A DNA stretch of 7,350 nt. It comes from Betaproteobacteria bacterium (GTDB lineage Bacteria; Pseudomonadota; Gammaproteobacteria; Burkholderiales; Burkholderiaceae_C). Shown here piece after piece: positions 1 through 6,361 of the stretch; position 1 is the stretch's first letter, and each line of letters begins with the position of its first letter. The DNA lies in NCBI GenBank assembly GCA_009923895.1, contig RFSP01000092.1, positions 1-7,350 on the forward strand, read 5' to 3'. The notes under the pieces are model-generated. The model worked only from the letters and a program-made list of their open reading frames with translations. It ran no database searches and was not told the origin of the DNA. The position numbers and the translations under genes are program-made.

Positions 1-567
1 TTGGGCGGGCTGCTGTTTTTTTGGTTGCTTGAGAAAGCCGAGTTGTATCGGCACGCGCATCATCATGAGGGCGATGGGCATCACCACCACGATGAATTCG
101 ATGCCGAACAAGCCGGGCGGGGCGGCTACAGCGTGTTGTTGGGCGACAGCATCCACAACTTCTGCGACGGCATCATCATTGCGGCCGCCTTTTTGGCCGA
201 CCACCGCCTGGGCATGGTCACTGCCTTGGCCATCGTGGCGCACGAAATCCCGCAAGAGGTGGGGGACTACATCGTGTTGCTCAATGCGGGATTGTCACGC
301 GCCCGTGCACTGGCTTTCAATGCCTTGTCGGGCTTGGCCGCGGTGTTGGGGGGTGTGGTGGGCTACTTTGTGGTGGGCCCTTGGCAAGAATACTTTCCCT
401 ATTTGCTGGTGGTGGCCTCCAGCAGCTTCATCTATGTGGCCGTTGCGGATTTATTGCCGCAGTTGCAGCAACGCCTCACCCTCAAAGAGACCCTGTCCCA
501 GGTGGCTTGGTTGGTTCTGGGTCTGGGCTTGGTGGTGGCGGCCACCCGTTGGATACCCGGCCATTGA
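1..567 (+). CDS. ZIP-family divalent metal transporter, C-terminal part (5' end outside window)
   Basis: Inner-membrane ZIP transporter, expected to import Zn2+ or a related divalent metal into the cytoplasm. The 188 codons seen are the C-terminal part. They start at the end of a hydrophobic segment (about 3-10, probably TM3), followed by a His-rich loop (eight His between residues 18 and 30). Five more membrane segments lie at roughly 44-66, 73-95, 101-128, 133-150 and 162-184. The two metal-site helices carry HNFCDG (52-57) and HEIPQE followed by VGDY (81-90). The latter resembles the HEIPHEVGDF signature of the LIV-1 branch rather than the HNIPEG form of ZupT. The TTG at position 1 need not be a start, because the family has about eight membrane segments and the first ones are missing. 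The gene converges on the stress-protein gene 28 bp away. Metal specificity cannot be read from the sequence. Confidence 0.9.
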   Translation: MGGLLFFWLLEKAELYRHAHHHEGDGHHHHDEFDAEQAGRGGYSVLLGDSIHNFCDGIIIAAAFLADHRLGMVTALAIVAHEIPQEVGDYIVLLNAGLSRARALAFNALSGLAAVLGGVVGYFVVGPWQEYFPYLLVVASSSFIYVAVADLLPQLQQRLTLKETLSQVAWLVLGLGLVVAATRWIPGH

Positions 568-583
568 GGGCGGCCAATGAGCG
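558..583. repeat. Adjacent imperfect 13-bp tandem repeat across the ZIP stop codon
   Basis: CGGCCATTGAGGG (558-570) is followed directly by CGGCCAATGAGCG (571-583), matching at 11 of 13 positions. The first copy contains the transporter's TGA stop. The arrangement also creates a short CATTG/CAATG inverted pair (562-566 with 575-579). It looks like an old small duplication in the 28-bp convergent spacer. No T-tract follows, so a bidirectional terminator is not supported. Confidence 0.35.
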
Positions 584-595
584 GGCCACCCCCCC

Positions 596-1030
596 TCACT
601 TCACCACCATCACCGGCAAGGAGCCGTGGGTGAGTACCTTTTGCGTTTCGCTGCCCAGCAACAGGGCGTTCAATCCACGCCGTCCGTGGGAAGCCATGAC
701 GATGAGATCGCAGGCCTCGGCTTTGGCCTGATCCAAGATGGCCTGCCACGGGTGGAGCGCTTCTACCGTGGTGCCCTTGCACGCAAGACCCGCGGTTTGT
801 GCCGCATCGACAACCTTCTTGACACGCTCCGCGGCCACTCGTTCTTGGTTGTCATAAAACTCTTGCGGCGAGACCGGGCGAATCTCGGAGAGGGCGCTGT
901 AGGGGAAAGGCTCTTTCACGCTCAATGCGATCAATTCGGCACCAGACATGCGCGCAAGATCGATGGCCTCGTGAATGGCTTTGGTGGAAATGTCGGACCC
1001 ATCGGTGGGCACCAGAATGCGTTGGACCAT
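596..1030 (-). CDS. Universal stress protein, UspA family
   Basis: Small cytoplasmic stress protein of 144 residues, the usual length for a single-domain Usp. The alpha/beta nucleotide-binding fold shows MVQRILVPTDGS at the N-terminus, with Asp10 at the position that contacts adenine in ATP-binding members. The C-terminal phosphate loop is ASHG (113-116), nine residues, then GS (126-127), ending in SLPVMVVK. This is the G-x2-G-x9-G(S/T) signature with its first Gly replaced by Ala, a common variant, so ATP binding is likely but unproven. The ATG at 1030 is preceded by a good Shine-Dalgarno sequence, CAGGAG, with 7 nt spacing. It lies downstream of a sulfurtransferase gene on the same strand, across a 78-bp spacer rich in inverted repeats, so it may be read through from that gene or have its own control. 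Usp proteins are typically induced by starvation, oxygen or redox stress; the exact role here is unknown. Confidence 0.93.
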   Translation of the reverse strand: MVQRILVPTDGSDISTKAIHEAIDLARMSGAELIALSVKEPFPYSALSEIRPVSPQEFYDNQERVAAERVKKVVDAAQTAGLACKGTTVEALHPWQAILDQAKAEACDLIVMASHGRRGLNALLLGSETQKVLTHGSLPVMVVK

Positions 1031-1037
1031 GACCGAA

Positions 1038-1043
1038 CTCCTG
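1038..1043 (-). promoter_or_regulatory. Ribosome binding site of the universal stress protein gene
   Basis: On the minus strand CAGGAG lies 7 nt before the ATG at 1030. It is the clearest Shine-Dalgarno match in the window. Its first three bases form the foot of the adjacent stem-loop (1041-1072), so folding of the leader could affect ribosome access. Confidence 0.75.
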
Positions 1044-1072
1044 AGTGTCGAGGGCGATCCCTCAACGCTCAG
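1041..1072 (-). promoter_or_regulatory. Stem-loop in the stress-protein gene leader
   Basis: The arms 1041-1054 and 1059-1072 pair around a 4-nt loop (1055-1058). There are twelve Watson-Crick pairs: five at the base, two in the middle and five at the tip. Two positions are not Watson-Crick; read on the minus strand they are an A-C mismatch (1046/1067) and a G-U wobble (1049/1064). The minus-strand RNA has no T-tract after the stem, so it is not a canonical terminator for the upstream sulfurtransferase gene. Placement directly before and into the Shine-Dalgarno sequence suggests an RNA processing, stability or translation-control element, or a DNA operator. The role is inferred. Confidence 0.5.
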
Positions 1073-1081
1073 TGTTTCTCA

Positions 1082-1113
1082 GCCAGCTGGCGAAATCGTT
1101 GACTGTGGTCAAC
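1082..1113. repeat. Two further inverted repeats upstream of the stress-protein gene
   Basis: GCCAGCTGGC (1082-1091) is a perfect 10-bp palindrome. GTTGAC-N4-GTCAAC (1098-1103 and 1108-1113) is a perfect 6-bp dyad lying over the sulfurtransferase stop codon (1109-1111). The second dyad contains TTGAC in both orientations, resembling a -35 hexamer, but no matching -10 was found at 15-18 bp in either direction. They could be operators or a weak stem-loop at the end of the sulfurtransferase message. Confidence 0.35.
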
Positions 1114-1990
1114 CACGTGCCACAGGACGTGCCGGATCGGCACACCATTCGCTCCAAGAGCCTGGGTAGAGGACGGCACCGGGCAGACCGGCATGGGTCA
1201 TGGCCAGCACGTTGTGGCAAGCGGTGACTCCAGACCCGCATTGATGCACCACGGGTTGCTCGCCTCCCGCTCCCAGTGCCAAGAAAGCCTCTCGCAGTTC
1301 CTGGGGGGATTTGAAGCACCCGTCCGCACGCAGGTTGTCCTTGAAGAAGCGTTGAGCGGCCCCAGGAATGTGCCCCCCTACAGGGTCCAGGGGCTCCACG
1401 TCACCTCGGTAGCGCTCGGCCGCGCGGGCATCGATGAGGCGCGTGGAGGACAAGGTGGCGGCCAATCGGGCAGCGTCGATGGTGGGCATGCCCGCCTCAC
1501 GCTGGGCCAGGGCCGGGTAAGGAGGACCACCGGGCAGTGGGACAGCTTCTGTGACCAAGGCGCCGCCCGCCGATTGCCATGCAGCCATTCCACCGTCGAG
1601 CACGGCAACGGCCTCATGCCCGAGCCAACGCAAAAGCCACCACGCCCTTGCGGCGAACGGGGAGCCCTCTGCATCAAAAGTCACCACCTGACGACCCGGG
1701 GCAATGCCCAAACGCCCGGCCCAGGCCCTGAGGGCTTCACGATCGGGCAGCGGGTGGCGGCCGGTGAAAAAAGGCGAGCGAGGTCCGCCCGGATGGAGAG
1801 GGCCCGACAAGTCGCGGTCCAGGTGAGCATAGAAGGCCCCTGGGAGATGGCCTTGTTGGTACTTTTTTTCGCCCTTGGCCGGGTCGGCCAGATCAAAGCT
1901 GCAATCGATCAGGATCGGCGGCGCACTGCTTTGCAGCAGCGCCTGCAGTTCAGACACAGAAATCAGCGTGGTGTGCACAGAAGCGGTCAT
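1109..1990 (-). CDS. sseA: 3-mercaptopyruvate sulfurtransferase (two-domain rhodanese)
   Basis: Transfers sulfane sulfur from 3-mercaptopyruvate, and perhaps other donors, to a thiol or cyanide acceptor; cytoplasmic. At 293 residues it has the usual tandem-rhodanese length (E. coli SseA is about 280). The N-terminal inactive domain has GHLPGA (47-52), DAEGSPFAARAWW (106-118) with Asp in place of the catalytic Cys, and LDGG (131-134). The C-terminal catalytic domain has IDAR (186-189), RYRG (193-196), GHIPGA (206-211), the active loop CGSGVT (251-256; Cys251 carries the persulfide) and YPGSWSEW (275-282). CGSGVT is the mercaptopyruvate-type loop; thiosulfate-specific rhodaneses usually have CRKGVT. 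It starts 16 bp after the Rieske gene stop, with only a weak GGA-type Shine-Dalgarno, suggesting co-transcription. Its link to the oxygenase is unknown. The family call is firm; the substrate is inferred from the loop. Confidence 0.93.
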   Translation of the reverse strand: MTASVHTTLISVSELQALLQSSAPPILIDCSFDLADPAKGEKKYQQGHLPGAFYAHLDRDLSGPLHPGGPRSPFFTGRHPLPDREALRAWAGRLGIAPGRQVVTFDAEGSPFAARAWWLLRWLGHEAVAVLDGGMAAWQSAGGALVTEAVPLPGGPPYPALAQREAGMPTIDAARLAATLSSTRLIDARAAERYRGDVEPLDPVGGHIPGAAQRFFKDNLRADGCFKSPQELREAFLALGAGGEQPVVHQCGSGVTACHNVLAMTHAGLPGAVLYPGSWSEWCADPARPVARG

Positions 1991-2006
1991 CCAGTTTCCA
2001 GAAGCC

Positions 2007-3131
2007 TCAAGGTTGGGCAGGCAAATTCATGGCCTTGCGGTACCACTCATGGAAATGCTGCATGCCGTCTTCCATGGGACTTTGGTAGGGACCCACTTCG
2101 TTCTCACCGCGTTGCATCAGTGCGTGCCGCCCTGCGTCCATGCGTTCGCCAATTTCGTCATCTTCTAGCACCGTCTCCATGTAGGCGGCTTGTTGGGCCG
2201 CAATGAAGTCGGGCTCGAAGGCCATGATCTCTTCGGGGTAGAAAAACTCCACCAGGTTGAGCGTCTTGCGAGGGCCTTGGGGATGCAGACTGGACACCAC
2301 CAGCACATGGGGATACCACTCGACCATGACCGTTGGGAACAGGGTCAACCAGATCGCGCCGTGCCGAGGCGGCTCTCCGCCTCGGAAAGACAGCACCGCA
2401 TCGTGCCATTTGCGATAGATCTCGCTGCCCGGGCGGGCGAGCGCGTGACGCACCCCCACCGTTTGGACGGAGTGGTGCTGTCCGAATTCCCAACGCAGGT
2501 CTTCACACTCGACAAAGCCGCCCAATCCCGGGTGGAAGGGGACCACGTGGTAGTCCTCCAGATAGACTTCAATGAAAGTCTTCCAGTTGTAGTTGCACTC
2601 GTGCAACTGGGCCGAATGGTATTGAAAGCCACTGAAGTCCAGGTCAGGCGCCACACCCAAGCCCGACAGCAGCTGCGACACGTCCAGCTGACCGGCCGCG
2701 CGCTCAAACACCAAGCCGTTCCACTCCTGAATGGCGTAGTTGCGAAGATTCAGGCAGGGGTCTTGCGCAAAATGGGGGGCACCCACCAATTGCCCTTGGT
2801 TGCTGTAAGTCCAGCGGTGCAGCGGGCACACAATGTGGCTGCCGGTGTGTCCACGGCCCTTGAGCATGACGGCTTGCCGGTGGCGGCACACGTTGGACAG
2901 CAGCTGTACGCCCTGTTCGGTGCGAACCAGCACCCGGCCTTCACTTTCGTGGGCCAACGCCTGATAGTTCCCTACCTCGGGGACGCTGAGTGCGTGCCCG
3001 AGGTAGCGCGGATGCACTTTGAAGATGCGACTCTGTTCGGTCTCGAACAGCCCCACATCAAAGTAGCTGGTAACAGGTAATTGAGCGCGGCTACGCTCGA
3101 GAGCTTGGAGACTGACGCTCAGGTCTGACAT
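2007..3131 (-). CDS. Rieske [2Fe-2S] non-heme iron oxygenase, alpha subunit
   Basis: Oxygenase component that would hydroxylate or demethylate a small organic substrate using O2 and electrons from a separate reductase; cytoplasmic. With the start at 3131 it is 374 residues, a normal alpha-subunit length. The Rieske domain shows C82-R-H84, seventeen residues, then C102-P-L-H105, ligating [2Fe-2S]. The catalytic domain has NWK (182-184) and the mononuclear iron motif E192-x2-H195-x4-H200, with a third acidic ligand probably D324 or D325 in LEDDEIGE. Glu192 replaces the bridging Asp of naphthalene dioxygenase, as in the choline monooxygenase/CntA branch. The open frame extends to 3782, but that part is antisense to xseB and ispA. 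The ATG at 3131 (MSDLSVSL) has GGAG 12 nt upstream; an ATG at 3149 (MEIPWIM) is the alternative. No beta subunit, ferredoxin or reductase is nearby, so the substrate is unknown. Confidence 0.9.
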   Translation of the reverse strand: MSDLSVSLQALERSRAQLPVTSYFDVGLFETEQSRIFKVHPRYLGHALSVPEVGNYQALAHESEGRVLVRTEQGVQLLSNVCRHRQAVMLKGRGHTGSHIVCPLHRWTYSNQGQLVGAPHFAQDPCLNLRNYAIQEWNGLVFERAAGQLDVSQLLSGLGVAPDLDFSGFQYHSAQLHECNYNWKTFIEVYLEDYHVVPFHPGLGGFVECEDLRWEFGQHHSVQTVGVRHALARPGSEIYRKWHDAVLSFRGGEPPRHGAIWLTLFPTVMVEWYPHVLVVSSLHPQGPRKTLNLVEFFYPEEIMAFEPDFIAAQQAAYMETVLEDDEIGERMDAGRHALMQRGENEVGPYQSPMEDGMQHFHEWYRKAMNLPAQP

Positions 3132-3317
3132 GATCCACGGGATCTCCATGAGGAAATGTCGAAACCCCCACCCGGTGGCCCCGCGGGTGAGATGGACACC
3201 GTGCCTGTTCTCTGGGAATTTCAGGGAGCAAAGCCCACGAAGCCCCAGAGGAGTCAGAGACGGGGGAGCGGATTCTACCCGCCGCCGGCTTAGAATGCTG
3301 GCTTTGCTGAAATTTTC
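3132..3317. promoter_or_regulatory. Divergent intergenic region between the Rieske gene and xseB, candidate promoters
   Basis: This 186-bp gap separates divergent genes and must hold start signals for both directions. TAGAAT occurs on the plus strand at 3291-3296 and on the minus strand at 3272-3277, forming an inverted pair 13 bp apart; both are good -10 hexamers. No convincing -35 was found 15-18 bp upstream of either. A plus-strand start about 7 bp after TAGAAT would leave a leader of roughly 15 nt and no Shine-Dalgarno for xseB. A 6-bp dyad, CACCCG/CGGGTG (3169-3174 and 3184-3189), lies in the Rieske leader. TGAAATTTTCA (3308-3318), symmetric around one base, overlaps the first base of the xseB start codon. 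No Zur-like AT-rich operator was seen. Confidence 0.4.
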
Positions 3318-3572
3318 ATGGTTCGCCCTCCCAAGAATCCCCCTGATGCGCCGTCTGTGGACGGGCCTCCGGCCAGCTACGAAGCGGCCGTGGCGGAGTT
3401 GGAGCAACTGGTGGCGGCCATGGAAAGCGCCCAAATGCCGCTGGACGACCTGCTCGACAGCTACCGTCGTGGCGCCGTGTTGTTGGATTTTTGCCGTCAG
3501 CGGCTCAAGGCCGTCGAAGACCAGGTCAAGATCCTCGAAGACGGCCAGTTGAAAGTGTGGTCTGAGGAATGA
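3318..3572 (+). CDS. xseB: Exodeoxyribonuclease VII small subunit
   Basis: Small subunit of exonuclease VII, which together with XseA degrades single-stranded DNA from either end into oligonucleotides and helps in repair. The 84-residue protein matches the usual 70-85 residues. After a Pro-rich, probably disordered tail (about 1-19), residues 20-76 form the two-helix XseB domain: SYEAAVAELEQLVAAMES, then MPLDDLLDSYRRGAVLL and a third stretch ending DQVKILEDG. The start at 3318 has no clear Shine-Dalgarno and a short leader if the TAGAAT at 3291 is the -10. Its stop overlaps the ispA start (ATGA). The order xseB-ispA-dxs is conserved in many proteobacteria, including E. coli, which supports the call. 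The large subunit XseA is not in the window. Confidence 0.95.
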   Translation: MVRPPKNPPDAPSVDGPPASYEAAVAELEQLVAAMESAQMPLDDLLDSYRRGAVLLDFCRQRLKAVEDQVKILEDGQLKVWSEE

Positions 3573-4468
3573 CGTCGCACCACGCCGCCGAGACGTTTGA
3601 TGCTTGGGTGAAAAGGCAGCTGGGTGCTGTCGAGGCCGCTTTGTCGCAATGGGTGCCCCTGGGCGCGCCGGCCGGATTGGGTGAGGCCATGCGCTACGGC
3701 GTGTTGGACGGTGGCAAGCGGCTTCGTCCGCTGTTGGTGATGGCGGCCTGCGAAGCCGTCCGCGGACCGGACTGGGCCGCACTTCGTGCGGCTGCAGCCG
3801 TGGAGCTGATTCATGCCTACTCGCTCATTCATGATGACATGCCCTGCATGGACAACGATGTGTTGCGCCGTGGCAAGCCCACGGTACACGTGCAATTCGG
3901 ACAGGCCCAGGCCATGTTGGCCGGTGACGCCATGCAGGCCCTGGCCTTTGAGGTGTTGACTGCCGACGACCGTGTGCCCGCAGCCCTGCAGGCCCGGTGG
4001 TGCCGGCTGCTGGCGTGTGCCTCGGGTCACGATGGCATGGCCGGCGGGCAGGCCATCGATCTGGCCAGTGTGGGCATGGCCCTGGATGAATCTGCCCTTC
4101 GGTCCATGCATGCCAAGAAGACGGGGGCGCTGTTGAAGGCCAGCGTGCTCATGGGAGCGGCCTGTGCGGCGGCCTCCGACGCGGCGTGGGATGCGTTGGG
4201 TCGGTATGGCGACGCCTTGGGCTTGGCCTTTCAGGTGGTGGATGACGTCCTGGATGTGACCCAGGCCAGCGAGGTCTTGGGCAAGACCGCGGGCAAAGAC
4301 AGTCACGACAACAAGCCCACTTATGTGAGCGTGATGGGCGTGGACCGCGCCATGGACTACGCTCGGCAGCTCGGACGACAAGCCCAAGAAGCCTTGGCCC
4401 AATCGGGGCTTGAAAACACCCACCACCTCTCGGTCTTGGCCGAGCGCGTCGTGGAGCGAGATAATTGA
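3569..4468 (+). CDS. ispA: Farnesyl diphosphate synthase, class I polyprenyl synthetase
   Basis: Condenses dimethylallyl diphosphate with two isopentenyl diphosphates to give farnesyl diphosphate, the precursor of quinone side chains and undecaprenyl phosphate; cytoplasmic, Mg2+-dependent. The 299 residues equal the E. coli IspA length. Visible motifs are GGKRLRP (48-54, diphosphate binding), the first Asp-rich motif DDMPCMD (89-95) followed by NDVLRRGKP, GMAGGQAID (156-164), KTGALL (184-189), the second Asp-rich motif DDVLD (225-229) and KPTY (249-252). The four-residue spacing in DDx4D and the preceding HAYSLIH are typical of bacterial farnesyl synthases. The ATG overlaps the xseB stop by ATGA. 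GAGGA abuts the ATG with no spacing, so initiation probably depends on translational coupling to xseB. Geranyl or geranylgeranyl product length cannot be excluded from sequence alone. Confidence 0.95.
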   Translation: MTSHHAAETFDAWVKRQLGAVEAALSQWVPLGAPAGLGEAMRYGVLDGGKRLRPLLVMAACEAVRGPDWAALRAAAAVELIHAYSLIHDDMPCMDNDVLRRGKPTVHVQFGQAQAMLAGDAMQALAFEVLTADDRVPAALQARWCRLLACASGHDGMAGGQAIDLASVGMALDESALRSMHAKKTGALLKASVLMGAACAAASDAAWDALGRYGDALGLAFQVVDDVLDVTQASEVLGKTAGKDSHDNKPTYVSVMGVDRAMDYARQLGRQAQEALAQSGLENTHHLSVLAERVVERDN

Positions 4469-4477
4469 ACGATTCCC

Positions 4478-6361
4478 ATGGCCAGCTCTCACTCCACCTT
4501 GCTTGATCAAATTCAAAGCCCCGCCGACTTGCGTCGGCTGTCGCGCTCGCAGCTCAAGACCTTGGCTTCCGAGCTGCGTCAGTGCGTGGTCGACACCGTC
4601 AGCCAAACCGGCGGCCACTTTGGCAGCAATTTGGGAACGGTGGAGTTGACCATCGCGCTGCATTACGTGTACGACACGCCTCACGATCGCATCGTCTGGG
4701 ATGTCGGCCACCAGACCTACCCGCACAAAATTCTCACCGGGCGACGTTCGCAGATGCACACCTTGCGCCAGTTGGGCGGCATCGGCGGATTCCCGCGTCG
4801 TGACGAGAGCGAATACGACGCCTTTGGCACCGCGCACTCCAGCACCTCGATTTCAGCGGCATTGGGCATGGCCATGGCCTCCAAGCTCAAGGGCGAGACC
4901 CGCAAGGCGGTGGCCGTGATTGGTGACGGCGCCATGACCGCAGGCATGGCCTTTGAAGCGCTGAACAATGCGGGCGTCGCGCATGAGGGCAGCAATGCCG
5001 ACGTCCTGGTGGTGCTCAACGACAATGACATGTCCATCAGCCCGCCCGTGGGTGCCCTCAACAAGTACCTGGCGCGATTGATGAGCGGCAAGTTCTACGA
5101 CGCCGCCCGAGAAGGCGCCAAGCACATGTTGCGCGGCGCACCGCCGCTGTTTGAACTCGCGCGTCGCTTTGAAGAGCATGCCAAAGGCATGGTGGTTCCG
5201 GGCACGATCTTTGAAGAATTCGGCCTCAACTATGTGGGGCCCATCGACGGCCACGACCTGGACTCATTGATCCCCACCCTGGAAAACCTGCGCGACAAGC
5301 GGGGGCCGCAGTTCTTGCATGTGGTGACCAAGAAAGGCTTTGGCTATGCGCCGGCCGAAGACGATCCGGTGAAGTATCACGCGGCGTCTGGCAAATTTGA
5401 TCCGGCATTGGGGTTCCCCAAAAGCGCACCGGCCAAGCCCACGTTCACGCAAATCTTTGGGCAATGGCTGTGCGACATGGCCGAAGCCGATCCGCGTCTG
5501 GTGGGCATCACGCCTGCCATGCGGGAAGGTTCGGGCATGGTGGAGTTTCACAAGCGCTTCCCAGCCCGCTACCACGACGTGGGCATTGCTGAGCAGCACG
5601 CGGTGACCTTTGCCGCCGGCATGGCCTGCGAAGGACTCAAGCCTGTGGTGGCCATCTACAGCACCTTCTTGCAGCGCGGCTACGATCAAATGATTCATGA
5701 CGTGGCGCTGCAGAATCTGCCCGTGGTCTTTGCTCTGGACAGAGCCGGCATTGTCGGCGCCGATGGTCCCACCCACTGCGGTGCCTATGACATTGCCTAC
5801 ATTCGTTGCATTCCCAATATGAGCCTGTTGGCGCCTTCCGACGAGGATCAGTGTCGCAAGGCTTTGACCTCGGCATTCCGACAAAACCACCCGGTCGCTG
5901 TGAGATACCCTCGCGGTGCAGGCGTGGGGACCACGCCAGAGGCTGGACTGACCGAGCTGCCCTGGGGCCGAGGAGAAGTTCGCCGTCGCGGCGGCACTGT
6001 GGCCGTCCTGGCATTTGGCACCCTTTTGCACCCGGCCCTGGCTGCGGCCGAAACGCTGGATCTGACCGTGGCCGACATGAAGTTCATCAAGCCCCTCGAT
6101 GAGGCGTTGGTGCTTGAGTTGGCCAAGACCCATGATGCCCTGGTCACTCTGGAGGAAGGGTGTGTGATGGGCGGGGCGGGCAGTGCGGTGGCCGAATGCT
6201 TGGCCGCGGCGGGTGTTTCAATGCCGATCTTGCATTTGGGGTTGCCGGATGTGTTTGTCGAGCACGGTGACCCGGCCAAATTGTTGGCGCTGTGTGGGCT
6301 CGATGCGCAAGGCATTGAACGGTCCATCCGCCAACGCTTCTTTCCCGGTCCATCGGCATGA
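4478..6361 (+). CDS. dxs: 1-deoxy-D-xylulose-5-phosphate synthase
   Basis: Thiamine-diphosphate enzyme joining pyruvate and glyceraldehyde 3-phosphate to 1-deoxy-D-xylulose 5-phosphate with loss of CO2. This is the entry and main flux-control step of the MEP isoprenoid pathway, and DXP also feeds thiamine and pyridoxal synthesis. The 627 residues match the family (about 620). Seen are GGHFGSNLG (45-53) with the substrate His47, VGHQTYPHKI (76-85), the ThDP/Mg motif GDGAMTAGMAFEALNNAG (149-166) closing at NDN (181-183), GPIDGHD (254-260), the catalytic glutamate region GIAEQHAV (369-376, Glu372), DRAGIVGADGPTH (421-433) and RYPRG (476-480). It begins 9 bp after ispA. No Shine-Dalgarno lies at normal distance (GGAG is about 20 nt upstream, inside ispA), so coupling to ispA is likely. 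Its stop overlaps the folE2 start by ATGA. Confidence 0.97.
   Translation: MASSHSTLLDQIQSPADLRRLSRSQLKTLASELRQCVVDTVSQTGGHFGSNLGTVELTIALHYVYDTPHDRIVWDVGHQTYPHKILTGRRSQMHTLRQLGGIGGFPRRDESEYDAFGTAHSSTSISAALGMAMASKLKGETRKAVAVIGDGAMTAGMAFEALNNAGVAHEGSNADVLVVLNDNDMSISPPVGALNKYLARLMSGKFYDAAREGAKHMLRGAPPLFELARRFEEHAKGMVVPGTIFEEFGLNYVGPIDGHDLDSLIPTLENLRDKRGPQFLHVVTKKGFGYAPAEDDPVKYHAASGKFDPALGFPKSAPAKPTFTQIFGQWLCDMAEADPRLVGITPAMREGSGMVEFHKRFPARYHDVGIAEQHAVTFAAGMACEGLKPVVAIYSTFLQRGYDQMIHDVALQNLPVVFALDRAGIVGADGPTHCGAYDIAYIRCIPNMSLLAPSDEDQCRKALTSAFRQNHPVAVRYPRGAGVGTTPEAGLTELPWGRGEVRRRGGTVAVLAFGTLLHPALAAAETLDLTVADMKFIKPLDEALVLELAKTHDALVTLEEGCVMGGAGSAVAECLAAAGVSMPILHLGLPDVFVEHGDPAKLLALCGLDAQGIERSIRQRFFPGPSA

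Noticed and set aside
43..110. CAT/CAC-rich stretch as a DNA repeat
   Set aside because: It is explained by the codons of the transporter's His-rich loop.
568..595. Bidirectional terminator between the convergent ZIP and Usp genes
   Set aside because: Only a 5-bp CATTG/CAATG pair and GGCC self-complementary bits are seen, with no T-tract on either strand.
1193..2206. 337-codon plus-strand frame opposite the sulfurtransferase
   Set aside because: Antisense to a gene with intact catalytic motifs; composition typical of a GC-rich shadow frame.
2190..3080. 296-codon plus-strand frame opposite the Rieske gene
   Set aside because: Shadow of the conserved oxygenase coding strand, no motif or ribosome site.
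3217..3314. Inverted 8-mer AATTTCAG (3217-3224) and CTGAAATT (3307-3314) as paired regulator sites
   Set aside because: Short, widely separated and not matching any operator I can name; chance is the simpler explanation.
3132..3782. N-terminal extension of the Rieske frame (217 extra codons up to an ATG at 3782)
   Set aside because: It is antisense to xseB and the start of ispA, has a low-complexity Arg/Pro-rich composition and matches no oxygenase N-terminus; a normal-length protein starts at 3131.
3497..4837. 446-codon minus-strand open frame opposite ispA and the start of dxs
   Set aside because: It lies antisense to strongly conserved genes; His/Gly/Arg-rich composition is what the complement of GC-biased codons gives, and no domain is recognisable.
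5264..6133. 289-codon minus-strand frame opposite dxs
   Set aside because: Antisense to dxs, whose motifs are complete; no recognisable domain.
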